Assembly: GCA_025455885.1 (NCBI GenBank)
Contig: JALOLR010000009.1
Span: 1-64,000 of the forward strand
Direction: 5' to 3'
Length of the DNA stretch: 64,000 nucleotides
Source: Acidimicrobiales bacterium
Lineage (GTDB): Bacteria > Actinomycetota > Acidimicrobiia > Acidimicrobiales > Acidimicrobilacustridaceae
Below the pieces are notes generated by a model. The model was not told the DNA's origin. It did not search any database and worked only from the letters and a program-made list of their open reading frames with translations. Numbering within the stretch: the stretch's first letter is position 1; the number at the start of each line of letters is the position of its first letter. Shown one piece after another: positions 51,545 to 61,165 of this stretch. The position numbers and the translations under genes are program-made.

Positions 51545-53415
51545 CGCGGCGACCCGTCGGGGTCCGTGGCGACGTCGACGTCGACGTCGACGTCGAGGCG
51601 GGGCTGGGTGGCCTGCACGTCGAGGGTGAGCCCGGCGAGGCCGACCCGACCCGGGTCGGGCGTCACGGCCCCGGGGATGCGGTGCCCCGGTGGCGCCCAG
51701 ACCACGCCCAGGTCGACGCGCTCGTCGAGCGCGGCGAGTGCGGCGGCGGTACGGCTGCCCCCCGATCGGGCGACGACCAGGGCGACCTCCTCGACCCCGC
51801 GATCGCGCAGCGCGGCGAGGAGCGGGGCGGCGGCGACCGTCCCGTCCACCACCAGGACGGTGAGCGTGTCGCCCGAGGCGCCGTCGGCCGAGACCCAGAG
51901 CTGACCGCCCGCCACCTCCACGGGCCCCTCGGGCCGCAGCCCCGTCGCCGTCGAGCAGGCATGGACCGGCACGGCCACCAGGAGGAGCGCGACGACGGTC
52001 GCGAGGGCCCGGCGGCCCCGGCGGGCGGCGAGGACCGACACCCCGAGCCCGGCGGCGACCGCGGCCACGCCGACCGACCCGAGGCCGCCGAGGGGGAGAT
52101 CGGCCGCCCAGCGGGCCACCGCCGCCACCCAGCCGATGCCCAGGCCGGTCGGCCACTGCAGCACGGCGGCCACCGGCCCGCCGGCGACGCCCGCCACCAG
52201 ACCGGCGCTGCAGCCCCACATCATCACCAGCCCTGCGACGGGCTCGGCGAGGAGGTTGGCCGGGATCGCGGCCACCGGCATCGGGCCGAACGTGGGGATG
52301 AGCACCGGGGCCACCCCGGCCTGGGCGGCGAGGGTGACGGCCAGGGGCAGGACGACGAACCGGGGCCCGGGGATCGCCGCCGCCAACGGCGCGGCCAGGA
52401 AGAGGATGCCCGCCGACGCCGCCACCGAGAGGCGGAATCCGACGGCGTGGACGAGGAAGGGGTCGGCCACGACGAGCGCGGCGACGGCGAGGGCCAGGAC
52501 GCGAACCCCGGATGCTGCACGACCGAGGGCCACCGCGAGCGCCGCGAGCCCGGCCATGACCGTGGCCCGCAGCACCGACGGCTCGAACCGGGTGACGGAG
52601 GCGAAGACGACCAGCAACGCCACCGTCGCCGCGAGACGGGTTCGGCGGTCGAACCCACGCAGCAGCGGACCGGCCACGACGAGGACGAACGCCACGTTCT
52701 GACCGGACACGACGAGCAGGTGCTGGAGGCCGGCGGCATCGAAGTCGTCGGCCACCTCCGGGGGCTGGCCACGGTCGTCGCCGAGCACGAAGCCGAGGAA
52801 CAGCGCCCGCTGGTCGTCGGGCAAGGGCTCGGCACCGCGACGCAGCACGGACCGCACGCCGTTGGCCAGCCGTCCCAGCGGCCCGCCCTCCCGCCAACCC
52901 CCGACCTCGTCGACGACGAGGCGGCCGACCACGTGGCGGGCGGTCAGCCACGGCATGTCCCGGATCGGCTCGATCCGGCCGACGACGTCGACGTGCTGCC
53001 CCGCCGAACGGTCGGAGAGGCGGGCGCCGGCCGCCCCGGGAGCGAACGCCTCGAACCGGCGACCGCCGGCGACCACCTCCACCCGCCAGCCCCCGTTCCG
53101 GGCCTCCGGGTCACGGGCCAGGGTGACCGCCCCCCGGTACGGCGCGGGATCAGGAGGCGTCATGCCCGTCCAGGCCTGAGCGGCGAGCGACGAGGCCAGC
53201 AACGCTCCCGCCGCCCACACCAGCGCCACCCGGCGTGAGGCGAGCGCGGCGAGGGACACACCCACCGCCCCCACCACGGGGACCGCGACCGCGGCGAACG
53301 CACCGACGACCACCGCCCCGGCCAGCACGACCGCCCCGACGTCGTCGAGCTGTCCGGGCCGGCCCTGGAGGCCCAACCAGTCCAGGGCGCGACGCGACCG
53401 GTCGATGACGCTCAC
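51541..53415 (-). CDS. comEC: ComEC/Rec2-type DNA-uptake channel
   Basis: The 624-residue membrane protein has about ten helices and the competence-domain signature LLVVSGQNVAFVLVVAGPLL near residue 232, with the ALGRAASGVRVLALAVAALV region after it. ComEC forms the channel for single-stranded DNA. The C-terminal part beyond residue 500 is short, and I do not find the HxHxDH zinc motif that most ComEC beta-lactamase domains carry. It starts with GTG overlapping comEA and ends in a run of LDVDVDVDV encoded by a hexamer repeat. Confidence 0.88.
   Translation of the reverse strand: MSVIDRSRRALDWLGLQGRPGQLDDVGAVVLAGAVVVGAFAAVAVPVVGAVGVSLAALASRRVALVWAAGALLASSLAAQAWTGMTPPDPAPYRGAVTLARDPEARNGGWRVEVVAGGRRFEAFAPGAAGARLSDRSAGQHVDVVGRIEPIRDMPWLTARHVVGRLVVDEVGGWREGGPLGRLANGVRSVLRRGAEPLPDDQRALFLGFVLGDDRGQPPEVADDFDAAGLQHLLVVSGQNVAFVLVVAGPLLRGFDRRTRLAATVALLVVFASVTRFEPSVLRATVMAGLAALAVALGRAASGVRVLALAVAALVVADPFLVHAVGFRLSVAASAGILFLAAPLAAAIPGPRFVVLPLAVTLAAQAGVAPVLIPTFGPMPVAAIPANLLAEPVAGLVMMWGCSAGLVAGVAGGPVAAVLQWPTGLGIGWVAAVARWAADLPLGGLGSVGVAAVAAGLGVSVLAARRGRRALATVVALLLVAVPVHACSTATGLRPEGPVEVAGGQLWVSADGASGDTLTVLVVDGTVAAAPLLAALRDRGVEEVALVVARSGGSRTAAALAALDERVDLGVVWAPPGHRIPGAVTPDPGRVGLAGLTLDVQATQPRLDVDVDVDVATDPDGSPR
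51571..51596. repeat. GACGTC hexamer repeat in the comEC 3' end
   Basis: GACGTC is repeated four times (plus GA) at 51571-51596, encoding alternating Asp-Val in the ComEC tail. It is a short slippage-prone repeat. Confidence 0.85.
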
Positions 53416-54248
53416 CCCACGGTCACGAGATCGCGCAGCGCCTCGAGCTTCGCCGGTCCGATGCCACGCACCTCGAGGAGGTCGTCGACCCGGGAGAACG
53501 GGCCGTTGGCCTCGCGGTGGGCGACGATCGCCGAGGCCGTGCTCGGCCCCACCCCGGGAAGGACGTCGAGCTCCGATTCGGTCGCCGCGTTCAGGTCCAC
53601 CGGTCCCCCCGCCGTCGGCGAGGTGCCACCACCGGCCGCGCCCGCCGTGCCTGCACCGTCGGCCGCACCCACCGGTGCGGGCACCGCGGCCTCGCCGAGC
53701 CGGGGCACGTAGAGCCGCTGACCGTCGGCGACGAGGGCGGCCAGGTTGACCCGGTCGAGGTCGGCATCGGGGCCCGGACCACCGGCCGCCGCCAGCACGT
53801 CGGCGACCCGGGACCCGCCGGGGAGGCGGTGCACACCGGGCCTGACCACCGCACCGGCGGCGTGGACGACGACCGCCGTGGTCGTGGTGGGCGCACCGGC
53901 CGTGCCGCCCGGCCCGAGGACGTCACCGGTCCCGTCGACGGCCGTCGTGAACGGGAGGCTCAGGGGCGGCCCCTGCGCGGCGGTCGACCCCCCACCGACG
54001 ACGCCGGTGACCCACAGCACCAGCCCGACGAGCACCACCAGGCCGACCGCCACGGCCACGACCACGCCGCCGGGACGCTCGACCACGGCGGGCCAGCGGG
54101 CGACGACCATCTCCCGGGCCCGGTCGACCCACCACGGTCGGACCAGCTCACCGTCGGCGGGCCGACCCGGCGAGGGCTCACGGCGAAGGGCCTCGAGCGC
54201 GGCGAGCGAGCGCTCGTCGACCGGGCCGTGCGGTTGGGGCTCGGACAC
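53412..54248 (-). CDS. comEA: ComEA-like DNA-binding competence protein
   Basis: The 278-residue product has an N-terminal cytoplasmic stretch, one membrane helix (about residues 62-84), an SLBB module (VVVHAAGAVVRPGVHRLPGG, about 125-185), a Gly/Ala linker, and a C-terminal double helix-hairpin-helix (LNAATESELDVLPGVGPSTA, about 218-278). ComEA binds incoming DNA at the membrane surface. It is the first gene of the operon with comEC, FolP2-type and holA. The start is GTG at 54248. Confidence 0.92.
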   Translation of the reverse strand: MSEPQPHGPVDERSLAALEALRREPSPGRPADGELVRPWWVDRAREMVVARWPAVVERPGGVVVAVAVGLVVLVGLVLWVTGVVGGGSTAAQGPPLSLPFTTAVDGTGDVLGPGGTAGAPTTTTAVVVHAAGAVVRPGVHRLPGGSRVADVLAAAGGPGPDADLDRVNLAALVADGQRLYVPRLGEAAVPAPVGAADGAGTAGAAGGGTSPTAGGPVDLNAATESELDVLPGVGPSTASAIVAHREANGPFSRVDDLLEVRGIGPAKLEALRDLVTVG

Positions 54249-54386
54249 GGCTCCCCCGAACGGGATCGGGCGGCCACCCGACGGTGGTCCACCACGGCAT
54301 CTCTCGGGGGAGGACGGGCGACGGCGCCGAGGGCGCCGGCCCGGAGGCGCAGACTACGACGACGGCGCGACGGGCGAAAGGGCCCG

Positions 54387-55100
54387 CTAGAAGAGCACGG
54401 TCGTCAGGCGCTTGCGGTAGACGGCGGTGCGGGGGTCGTCCGGGCCCAGCAGCTCGAGCAGGTCGACGTACTGCTGACGGGCGTCGTCGTCGTCCTTGAC
54501 GACCGCCAGCAGCTCGTCCAGCCGGGCCTCCACCTCGTCGGCGGAGGTGAACCCCCCGCCGCTCCGGGCCAACGCGGCGACGCGCCGGATGGCCGGCGTC
54601 TCGGGCACGCGGGCCAACAGCTCGAGGGCTTCGTCGTTGCGCTCGTCGGCGACGAGGACCTCGGCGAGATCGGCGATCACGTCGGCGTTGTCGGGCTCGA
54701 GCTCCAGCGCCGTGCGCAGCGACGCCTCGTCGCCGGCCTCCCGTAGCAGGTCGACCTCGCTGGGGGCCGCGCCCCCGTCGAGCCGATCGACGAACGCCTG
54801 GACCTCGGCAGGGCCCTGTGCGCCGATGAACGAGTCGACGACCTTGCCCTCCTGGACGGCGAACACCGCAGGGATGCTCTGCACACGGAACGCCTGCGAG
54901 GTGGCGGGGTTCTCGTCGACGTTCACCTTGACCAGCACCACCCGGCCCTCCGTGGCGTCGACGGCCGCCTCGATGATCGGGCCGAGCGTCGTGCACGGGC
55001 CGCACCACGGCGCCCACAGGTCGACGACCACCGGGGTCGTCATCGACCGCTCGAGCACGTCGGCCTGGAAGGTCTGGTCGGTCACGTCGATGGCTGCCAC
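54387..55100 (-). CDS. Thioredoxin-TPR protein (CnoX/YbbN-like)
   Basis: The 237-residue protein has an N-terminal thioredoxin fold with WAPWCGPCTTLGP near residue 29, then TPR-like helices with LELEPDNADVIADLAEVL near residue 130. CnoX-type proteins act as holdase chaperones and may reduce or protect client thiols; unlike many CnoX with SxxC, the CGPC pair here is intact. The start is the GTG at 55100. It is separate from, and upstream of, comEA and divergent from the phosphotransferase gene. Confidence 0.88.
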   Translation of the reverse strand: MAAIDVTDQTFQADVLERSMTTPVVVDLWAPWCGPCTTLGPIIEAAVDATEGRVVLVKVNVDENPATSQAFRVQSIPAVFAVQEGKVVDSFIGAQGPAEVQAFVDRLDGGAAPSEVDLLREAGDEASLRTALELEPDNADVIADLAEVLVADERNDEALELLARVPETPAIRRVAALARSGGGFTSADEVEARLDELLAVVKDDDDARQQYVDLLELLGPDDPRTAVYRKRLTTVLF

Positions 55101-55202
55101 GACACCACGATACGGGGGCGGGGGACCCACCCCCACGGGTGCGACCCCGGTCGGCGGCCGCCGGTAGGTTGGCCGGGAGACCGGAACGACCGAGGGGGGA
55201 CG

Positions 55203-56237
55203 TTGGCCGACACCGTGGAAGGGATCGACGTCGAGGCCGTCACCGCCTGGCTCGCGCCCCGCGTCGAGCGCCTCACCCCGCCGCTGTCGTTCTCGCTCAT
55301 CCCGGGGGGCCATTCGAACCTCACCTACCTCGTGACCGACACGGACGGCCGCCGTTGGGTCCTGCGCCGCCCGCCCCTCGGCCTCGTGCTGGCCACCGCC
55401 CACGACATGGGTCGCGAGCACCGCATCATCACCGCCCTGCGGGGACACGTCCCCGTAGCCCCGGTCGTGGGCCTCAGCGCCGACGACGCCGTCAACGGGG
55501 CGCCGTTCTACGTCATGGACTTCGTCGACGGCGAGGTCGTCCGCGACGTCGCCGCCGCCGAGGCCCTCACCCCCGCCCAGCGGCACCGTGCCGGCGAGTC
55601 GCTGGTGGAGGTGCTCGCCGCCATCCACGCCGTCGACGTCGACGCGGTCGGCCTCGGCGACCTCGGACGCCGGGAGGCCTACCTGGAACGCCAGCTGCGG
55701 CGCTGGCACGGCCAGTGGGAGACGTCCCGTACCCGAGACCTGCCGGTGGTCGACGACGTCCACCGGCGCCTCGTCGAGAGCGTCCCGGACCAGGGCCCCG
55801 CCACGATCGTCCACGGCGACTACCGGCTCGACAACTGCATCCTGGGACCCGACGGGTCGGTCGCCGCGGTCCTCGACTGGGAGCTGTGCACCCTCGGCGA
55901 CCCGCTCGCCGACCTCGGCCTGCTCTGCGTCTACTGGGCCGACCCCGGTGAGCCCACCCACTCCGGGATGCCCGCCGCGACGACCGTGGACGGCTTCGCC
56001 ACCAAGGCCGAGCTCGTCCACCGCTACGCCGAGCTGACCGGTCGCGACGTCGCCCACATCGGCTACTACGTCGCGTTCGGGTACTGGAAGCTGGCCTGCA
56101 TCATCCAGGGGGTCTTCGCCCGCTACGCCGCCGGGGCGATGGGCGACCGGGGCGACACCGGCGAGTTCGACGTCTTCGGCCGGCAGGTCGAGATGCTCGC
56201 CGACGCCGCCGAACAGGCGCTCGAGGCCATCGACTGA
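55203..56237 (+). CDS. Aminoglycoside-phosphotransferase-like (ACAD10/11-type) kinase
   Basis: The 344-residue product belongs to the choline-kinase/APH fold: IPGGHSNLTYLVTD near residue 34, the catalytic VHGDYRLDNCILG near residue 203, and VLDWELCTLGDPLADLG near residue 222. This branch is often found with acyl-CoA dehydrogenases and probably phosphorylates a hydroxyacyl substrate, as in human ACAD10/11. It starts with TTG after a GAGGGGGGA site. Confidence 0.87.
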   Translation: MADTVEGIDVEAVTAWLAPRVERLTPPLSFSLIPGGHSNLTYLVTDTDGRRWVLRRPPLGLVLATAHDMGREHRIITALRGHVPVAPVVGLSADDAVNGAPFYVMDFVDGEVVRDVAAAEALTPAQRHRAGESLVEVLAAIHAVDVDAVGLGDLGRREAYLERQLRRWHGQWETSRTRDLPVVDDVHRRLVESVPDQGPATIVHGDYRLDNCILGPDGSVAAVLDWELCTLGDPLADLGLLCVYWADPGEPTHSGMPAATTVDGFATKAELVHRYAELTGRDVAHIGYYVAFGYWKLACIIQGVFARYAAGAMGDRGDTGEFDVFGRQVEMLADAAEQALEAID

Positions 56238-56295
56238 ACCGAGCTCCCCGGGGATGCGCCGTGCCCCGGGCCCGGGCGTCGGTACTGTTCGCCTG

Positions 56296-57168
56296 GTGAC
56301 CGCCGTCCTCGCCGTCTGCCTCGCTCTCGCCGTCGTCGCCGCCGTCTGGCTGGGCGCCCGCTCCTCGCGCCTGTCGACCCGGCTCGCCGAGGCCACCGGG
56401 AAGGTCACCTCCCTCGAGGAGGCTGCCGAGGCGGCCGAGGCGGAGCGCTCGTCCCTGGCTGCCTCGCTGGCGACCTCGACCGCCGACGCCACCGAGGCCA
56501 CCTCCCGCGCCGACGCGGCGGACGCCGCTCGCCGGAACGCCGAGACCGACCTCGCCGCGGCGAGGGAGGCCACCGCCGCCGCCGAGGCACGAGCCGTCGA
56601 GGCCGAGACCCGCCGCGAGGAGGCCGACGACCGGTCGTCGGCGGCCACCGCGGCGCTCGAGCAGGCCCTCGCCGAACGATCGGACCCCCGTCCGGAGGGA
56701 TGGAGCGGGCCCGAGCCCGAGGTGCTGTGGGCGCTGGAGCGGACGCGCACCGAGCGGACGTGGCGCACGAGCGTGGCCGCCGACCCGACCTCGAGCGCCT
56801 TCGAACCCGCCCAGGACGTCCTGCGCCGAGCCGTGGAGATCGACCTCGCCGCGCTCCGCGAGGAGGTCGGCGTCGAGTTCGCCCTCACCTGGGACGTCGA
56901 CGTCGAGCTCCCCCACCTCACCTCCCTCGCCGTGCTGCGCACCACCCAGGAGCTCGTGGCGGCGGCCACCCGACTCGCCGACGAGGCCACGGTGTCGGTG
57001 GCGACGAACGACGGCGACATCGTGATCACGCTCCTCGAGGCGAACGGCGACGCCGGTCGCTTCGCCGACCTGGCCACCGAGCTGGCCACCGACCTCGACG
57101 GGCCGGGCCTCGAGGCCGTGCCGGGCGGTGTGCGGCTGGCGGGGGCCGTCCCCGCCCCTCCGACGTGA
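56296..57168 (+). CDS. Membrane-anchored coiled-coil protein, unknown function
   Basis: From the GTG at 56296 the product has 290 residues. An N-terminal membrane helix (about 1-20) is followed by an Ala/Glu-rich coiled coil (about 30-135), then a compact domain (about 140-280). The latter faintly recalls a degenerate histidine-kinase dimerisation plus ATPase fold (RTRTERTWRTSV, then TTQELVAAATRLADEATVSV), but has no His or N-box that I can identify. It follows the phosphotransferase by 58 bp. Confidence 0.65.
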   Translation: MTAVLAVCLALAVVAAVWLGARSSRLSTRLAEATGKVTSLEEAAEAAEAERSSLAASLATSTADATEATSRADAADAARRNAETDLAAAREATAAAEARAVEAETRREEADDRSSAATAALEQALAERSDPRPEGWSGPEPEVLWALERTRTERTWRTSVAADPTSSAFEPAQDVLRRAVEIDLAALREEVGVEFALTWDVDVELPHLTSLAVLRTTQELVAAATRLADEATVSVATNDGDIVITLLEANGDAGRFADLATELATDLDGPGLEAVPGGVRLAGAVPAPPT

Positions 57169-57226
57169 CCGGCCGCCCCCCGACGGGGACGACACCTCGG
57201 CCGCCCGCGTGCGAGGGTGGGCGGCA

Positions 57227-58081
57227 GTGAGCGAGCTCTTCGAACTGCGCAGCCGACCCGATGTCGACGCCCCCGTCCTGGTGATGTGCCTCGACGGGTG
57301 GATCGACGCCGGTCTGGCGGCCACCAACGCCCTCGGCACCGTGCTGGAGGTGCTCGACACCGAGACCGTCGCCGTGTTCGACGCCGACCGCCTGCTCGAC
57401 CACCGCTCGCGTCGCCCGATCATGCACCTCGACGACGGGGTCAACACCGGGCTGACCTGGCCGTCGATCGAGCTGCGGCTCGCCGTCGACCTCGACGGCA
57501 ACGACGTGCTGTTCCTGGTCGGGGCCGAGCCCGACCACGTCTGGCAGGCGTTCTCCCGGGCCGTGGTCGACCTCGCCCTCGAGTTCGACTGCCGGATGGT
57601 GCTCGGTCTGGGCGCCTACCCGGCGCCCACCCCGCACACCCGTCCGACCCGGCTCGTGTCGACCTCCGCCGATCCCGAACGGGTACGACAGGTGGGGGTC
57701 ACCCACGGCCGGATCGACGTGCCCGCCGGGGTGCACGCCGCCATCGAGCACCAGTGCCACGAGGTGGGGTTGCCGGCGATCGGCCTGTGGGCGCAGATCC
57801 CGCACTACGCCGCCGCCATGCCCTACCCGGCCGGCGCGGTGGCGCTGGTGGAGGGCCTCTGGACCGTCGGGGGCCTCCGGTTCCGCATGGGATCGCTGCG
57901 CGAGGACGCGGCGACCACCCACGAACGCCTCGAGAGCCTCGTCGCCAACAGCGACGAGCACGTGCAGATGGTGCAACAGCTCGAGGCCCACGTCGACGCC
58001 ATCGAGTCGGTGACCGACGGCCCCCTCCCCTCGGGCGACGACCTCGCCGCCGAAGTGGAGCGCTTCCTGCGCGACCAGTAG
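57227..58081 (+). CDS. PAC2 family protein
   Basis: The GTG start at 57227 gives 284 residues. The PAC2 fold is indicated by VMCLDGWIDAGLAATNALGT near residue 16 and GLGAYPAPTPHTRPTRLVST near residue 128. In archaea and eukaryotes PAC2 proteins help proteasome assembly; actinobacterial members, like this one, are of unknown role. It converges with leuS. Confidence 0.85.
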   Translation: MSELFELRSRPDVDAPVLVMCLDGWIDAGLAATNALGTVLEVLDTETVAVFDADRLLDHRSRRPIMHLDDGVNTGLTWPSIELRLAVDLDGNDVLFLVGAEPDHVWQAFSRAVVDLALEFDCRMVLGLGAYPAPTPHTRPTRLVSTSADPERVRQVGVTHGRIDVPAGVHAAIEHQCHEVGLPAIGLWAQIPHYAAAMPYPAGAVALVEGLWTVGGLRFRMGSLREDAATTHERLESLVANSDEHVQMVQQLEAHVDAIESVTDGPLPSGDDLAAEVERFLRDQ

Positions 58082-58082
58082 C

Positions 58083-60554
58083 TCAGCCGGCGACGAGGTT
58101 GACCAGCTGGGGCGGCCGGGCGACGACCTTGCGGGGCGGGTTGCCCCCGAGGAACGGCTGCACCTTCTCGCTGGCCAGGGCGAGGCGTTCGGCCTCGGCG
58201 GCGTCGATGCCCGACGGCACCTCGATGCGATCCCGCACCTTGCCGTTGACCTGCACGACCATGGTCACGGTGTCGACGACGAGCAGCGCCGGGTCGGCCT
58301 GCGGCCAGGGCTGTTCGTGCACGTGGCCGCCTCGGCGCCGCTGCCACAGCTCGGCGGTGATGTGGGGCGCCATGGGGGCCATCAGCTCGAGGAGCGTGTC
58401 GACGGCGAAGGCCAGCGTCAGGTCGCGGGGCCCGTCGGGCGACTGCACGTAGCGGTAGAGCTCGTTCGTGAACTCCATGAACGCCGCCACGGTGGTGTTG
58501 TAGGACCATCGTTCGAGGTCGTCGTCGACCTTGGCGATGAGGCGGTGCGTGGCCCGGAGCACGTCGAGGTCGGCGTCGGTGGCGTCCCGGGCGACCGGAG
58601 GGTTCCCGGCGTCGCCGGTCCCCAACCGCCAGACACGGTGCAGGAACCGCGCGCAGCCCTCGATGCCGACGCCCTCCCAGTCGACGTCGTCCTGAGGAGG
58701 CCCGACGAAGAGGTGGGCCAGGCGGAGGGCGTCGGCGCCCTCCCGGTCGAGGATCTCCTCGGGCGCCACGAGGTTGCCCTTCGACTTCGACATCTTGTCG
58801 CCCCCGAGGCGGATCATCCCCTGGGTGAAGAGGCGGGCGAAGGGCTCGCGGAGGTCCTTCGGGGCCACGCCGAGGTCGGCGAGGGCCTTGGTGAAGAACC
58901 GGGCGTACATCAGGTGGAGGATGGCGTGCTCGACCCCGCCGATGTACTGATCGACGGGGAGCCATCCGGCGACCGCGTCGGACGAGAACGGCTCGCGTTC
59001 GTTCCAGGGGTCGGCGAAGCGCAGGAAGTACCAGGACGAGTCGACGAAGGTGTCCATGGTGTCGGTCTCGCGCGTCGCCGGACCCCCGCACGACGGGCAG
59101 GTGGTGTGCAGGAAGCCGTCGTGGTGGCGCAGGGGGGACTCGCCGGTGGGGAGGAACTCGACGTCGTCGGGCGCCAGCACGGGAAGCTGGTCGTCGGGCA
59201 CGGGCACGATGCCGCACCCGTCGCAGTACACGATCGGGATCGGACAGCCCCAGAACCGTTGCCGGCTCACCAACCAGTCGCGGAGGCGGTAGTTGACCGT
59301 GCCCTCCCCGATGCCCTCCCGTTCGAGGAACTCGATCGCCGAGGCGATGGCCTCGGCCTTGCCCATACCGTCCATCCACCCGCTGTTGACGTGCACGCCG
59401 TCACCGGTCCAGGCCTCGCCCTCCCACCCGTCGGGGGGCTGGATCGTCCGCACGATCGGCAGGTCGTGCACACGGGCGAAGTCCCAGTCGCGTTGGTCCT
59501 CGGCGGGCACCGCCATGATGGCCCCGGTGCCGTAGCCCATGAGCACGTAGTCGGCGAGGTAGAGCGGGACGGGCGACCGGGTGAAGGGGTTCAGGACGTG
59601 CGCGCCGGTGAAGATGCCCCGCTTGTCGAGCGACCCCTCCGACGACATGCGTTCGACGTCGCTGGACTGCCCCGCAGCGAGGACGAAGGCGTCGACGTCC
59701 GCCCGGCGGTCGTCGGGCACGATCTCGGCGACGAGCGGGTGCTCGGGGGCCATCACCGCGTAGGTCATCCCGAAGGAGGTGTCGGGGCGGGTGGTGAACA
59801 CCCGCACGCAGAGGCCGTCGGGGCGGGCGACACCGTCGGCGTCGGTGACCAGCAGGTCGAACTCGGCCCCCTCCGAGCGCCCGATCCAGTTGCGCTGCAT
59901 GACCTTGACCCGCTCGGGCCAGTCGAGCGCCTCGAGGTCGTCGAGCAGCTCGTCGGCGTAGTCGGTGATCTTCAGGAACCACTGTTCGAGGTCGCGCTTG
60001 ACGACGGCGTCGCCGGAGCGCTCGCACGTGCCGTCGGCGAGGACCTGCTCGTTGGCCAGCACGGTCTGGCAACCGGGGCACCAGTTCACCGGGGCGTTGC
60101 GCCGGTAGGCCAGGCCGGCCTCGAGGAAGCGCAGGAAGATCCACTGCGTCCAGCGCTGGTACCCCGGGTCGTGGCTGGTGAGGAGGCGCCGCCAGTCGTA
60201 GACCGCCCCGATCCGCACGATCGATCGCCGCAGCTCCTCGATGCGCTCGTCGGTGAACTCGCGGGGGTGACGTCCGGTGCGGATGGCGGCGTTCTCGGCA
60301 GGCAACCCGAAGCTGTCGAAGCCCATCGGCGAGAGGACGGCATAGCCCTTCATGGTGCGCGAGCGCACGATGAGGTCGCCGAACGTGTAGTTGCGGACGT
60401 GGCCCATGTGGGCGGCGCCGCTCGGGTACGGGTACATGCACAGCGTGTACCAGTGCGGCCGCGGGTCGTCGTTGTCGACGTCGTACGTGCCGTGCTCGGC
60501 CCACCAGGCCTGCCACTTCGCCTCGATCGCCTGGGGGTCGTAGCCGTCAGCCAT
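58083..60554 (-). CDS. leuS: Leucyl-tRNA synthetase
   Basis: At 823 residues this is a normal bacterial class Ia LeuRS. It has the HIGH-type motif [20 protein letters not shown] near residue 41, the CP1 editing domain ([19 protein letters not shown] near residue 251), zinc-knuckle cysteines in [11 protein letters not shown] and TCPSCGG, and the KMSKS loop [10 protein letters not shown] near residue 587. It charges tRNA-Leu and edits mischarged products. The ATG at 60554 is chosen; an upstream GTG would add eleven residues. Confidence 0.97.
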   Translation of the reverse strand: MADGYDPQAIEAKWQAWWAEHGTYDVDNDDPRPHWYTLCMYPYPSGAAHMGHVRNYTFGDLIVRSRTMKGYAVLSPMGFDSFGLPAENAAIRTGRHPREFTDERIEELRRSIVRIGAVYDWRRLLTSHDPGYQRWTQWIFLRFLEAGLAYRRNAPVNWCPGCQTVLANEQVLADGTCERSGDAVVKRDLEQWFLKITDYADELLDDLEALDWPERVKVMQRNWIGRSEGAEFDLLVTDADGVARPDGLCVRVFTTRPDTSFGMTYAVMAPEHPLVAEIVPDDRRADVDAFVLAAGQSSDVERMSSEGSLDKRGIFTGAHVLNPFTRSPVPLYLADYVLMGYGTGAIMAVPAEDQRDWDFARVHDLPIVRTIQPPDGWEGEAWTGDGVHVNSGWMDGMGKAEAIASAIEFLEREGIGEGTVNYRLRDWLVSRQRFWGCPIPIVYCDGCGIVPVPDDQLPVLAPDDVEFLPTGESPLRHHDGFLHTTCPSCGGPATRETDTMDTFVDSSWYFLRFADPWNEREPFSSDAVAGWLPVDQYIGGVEHAILHLMYARFFTKALADLGVAPKDLREPFARLFTQGMIRLGGDKMSKSKGNLVAPEEILDREGADALRLAHLFVGPPQDDVDWEGVGIEGCARFLHRVWRLGTGDAGNPPVARDATDADLDVLRATHRLIAKVDDDLERWSYNTTVAAFMEFTNELYRYVQSPDGPRDLTLAFAVDTLLELMAPMAPHITAELWQRRRGGHVHEQPWPQADPALLVVDTVTMVVQVNGKVRDRIEVPSGIDAAEAERLALASEKVQPFLGGNPPRKVVARPPQLVNLVAG

Positions 60555-60628
60555 GGCGCAGGATCCTACGGGATGGGGTGCCCCCACCCTCCGGGGCGAT
60601 CGCGCGCCAGTTCGGGCCCCGGGAGATT

Positions 60629-60656
60629 TTGCGGCCCCCGGTCGTGCCGGTACAGT
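60629..60656 (+). promoter_or_regulatory. Probable promoter of tRNA-Ala
   Basis: TTGCGG and TACAGT are spaced by 16 bases and the -10 ends 13 bases before the tRNA. This is a good sigma-70-type promoter in the leuS/tRNA gap. Confidence 0.55.
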
Positions 60657-60669
60657 CGAGGGTCCCCAA

Positions 60670-60742
60670 GGGGCTATAGCTCAGTTGGTAGAGCGCTTCC
60701 ATGGCATGGAAGAGGTCAGGAGTTCGATTCTCCTTAGCTCCA
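60670..60742 (+). tRNA. tRNA-Ala (anticodon GGC)
   Basis: Acceptor GGGGCTA pairs with TAGCTCC (one G-U), the D-arm contains TAGCTCAGTTGGTAGAGC, anticodon stem CTTCC/GGAAG encloses ATGGCAT (anticodon GGC), and the T-arm has AGTTCGATTCTCC. Discriminator A, no encoded CCA. Confidence 0.95.
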
Positions 60743-60799
60743 CTCCGCGGCGGGCGGCCGGGCACCGTCGACCGACGCTCCGAGCACAGCGGGATCGAC

Positions 60800-61165
60800 T
60801 CAGGTCCGCCAGTCGACGACGGGGACGTCGCCCCAGAGGCGCTCGAGGTCGTAGAACTCCCGCTCGGTGTCGAGCAGGACGTGCACGACGAAGTCGCCGT
60901 AGTCGAGCAGCACCCAACGGTTGGTGTCGCCACCCTCGACGCGACGGGGCTTGGGGCCACCGGCGTCTCGCACCTGCTCCTCGACCTCCTCGGCCAGCGC
61001 CCGCACGAGCCGGGTGTTGGTCGCGCCGGTGATGACGAACCACCCGGTGACCGAGAGCACCGCGCCGACGTCGAGGACGACGGTCGGCTCGTCGGTCTTG
61101 GACGCCGCCGCCCTCGCTGCGACCTTCACCCACTCGAGCGGATCGGGGGTGTCGGCCTCAGCCAC
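60800..61165 (-). CDS. rsfS: Ribosomal silencing factor RsfS
   Basis: The 121-residue protein matches the RsfS/Iojap family: VVLDVGAVLSVTGWFVITGA near residue 29, GDTNRWVLLDYGDFVVHVLL near residue 78, and the ending YDLERLWGDVPVVDW. RsfS binds L14 and blocks subunit joining in starvation. Its start overlaps the stop of the LytR_C gene by 8 bp, giving the actinobacterial nadD - LytR_C - rsfS order. Confidence 0.95.
   Translation of the reverse strand: MAEADTPDPLEWVKVAARAAASKTDEPTVVLDVGAVLSVTGWFVITGATNTRLVRALAEEVEEQVRDAGGPKPRRVEGGDTNRWVLLDYGDFVVHVLLDTEREFYDLERLWGDVPVVDWRT

Noticed and set aside
51571-51596. GACGTC repeat as a regulatory CRE-like site
   Set aside because: It lies inside the coding region of comEC and is best explained as a short in-frame repeat.
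54387-57089. A 900-codon minus-strand frame
   Set aside because: Only its last 237 codons are the thioredoxin-TPR gene; the rest is antisense to the phosphotransferase and coiled-coil genes.
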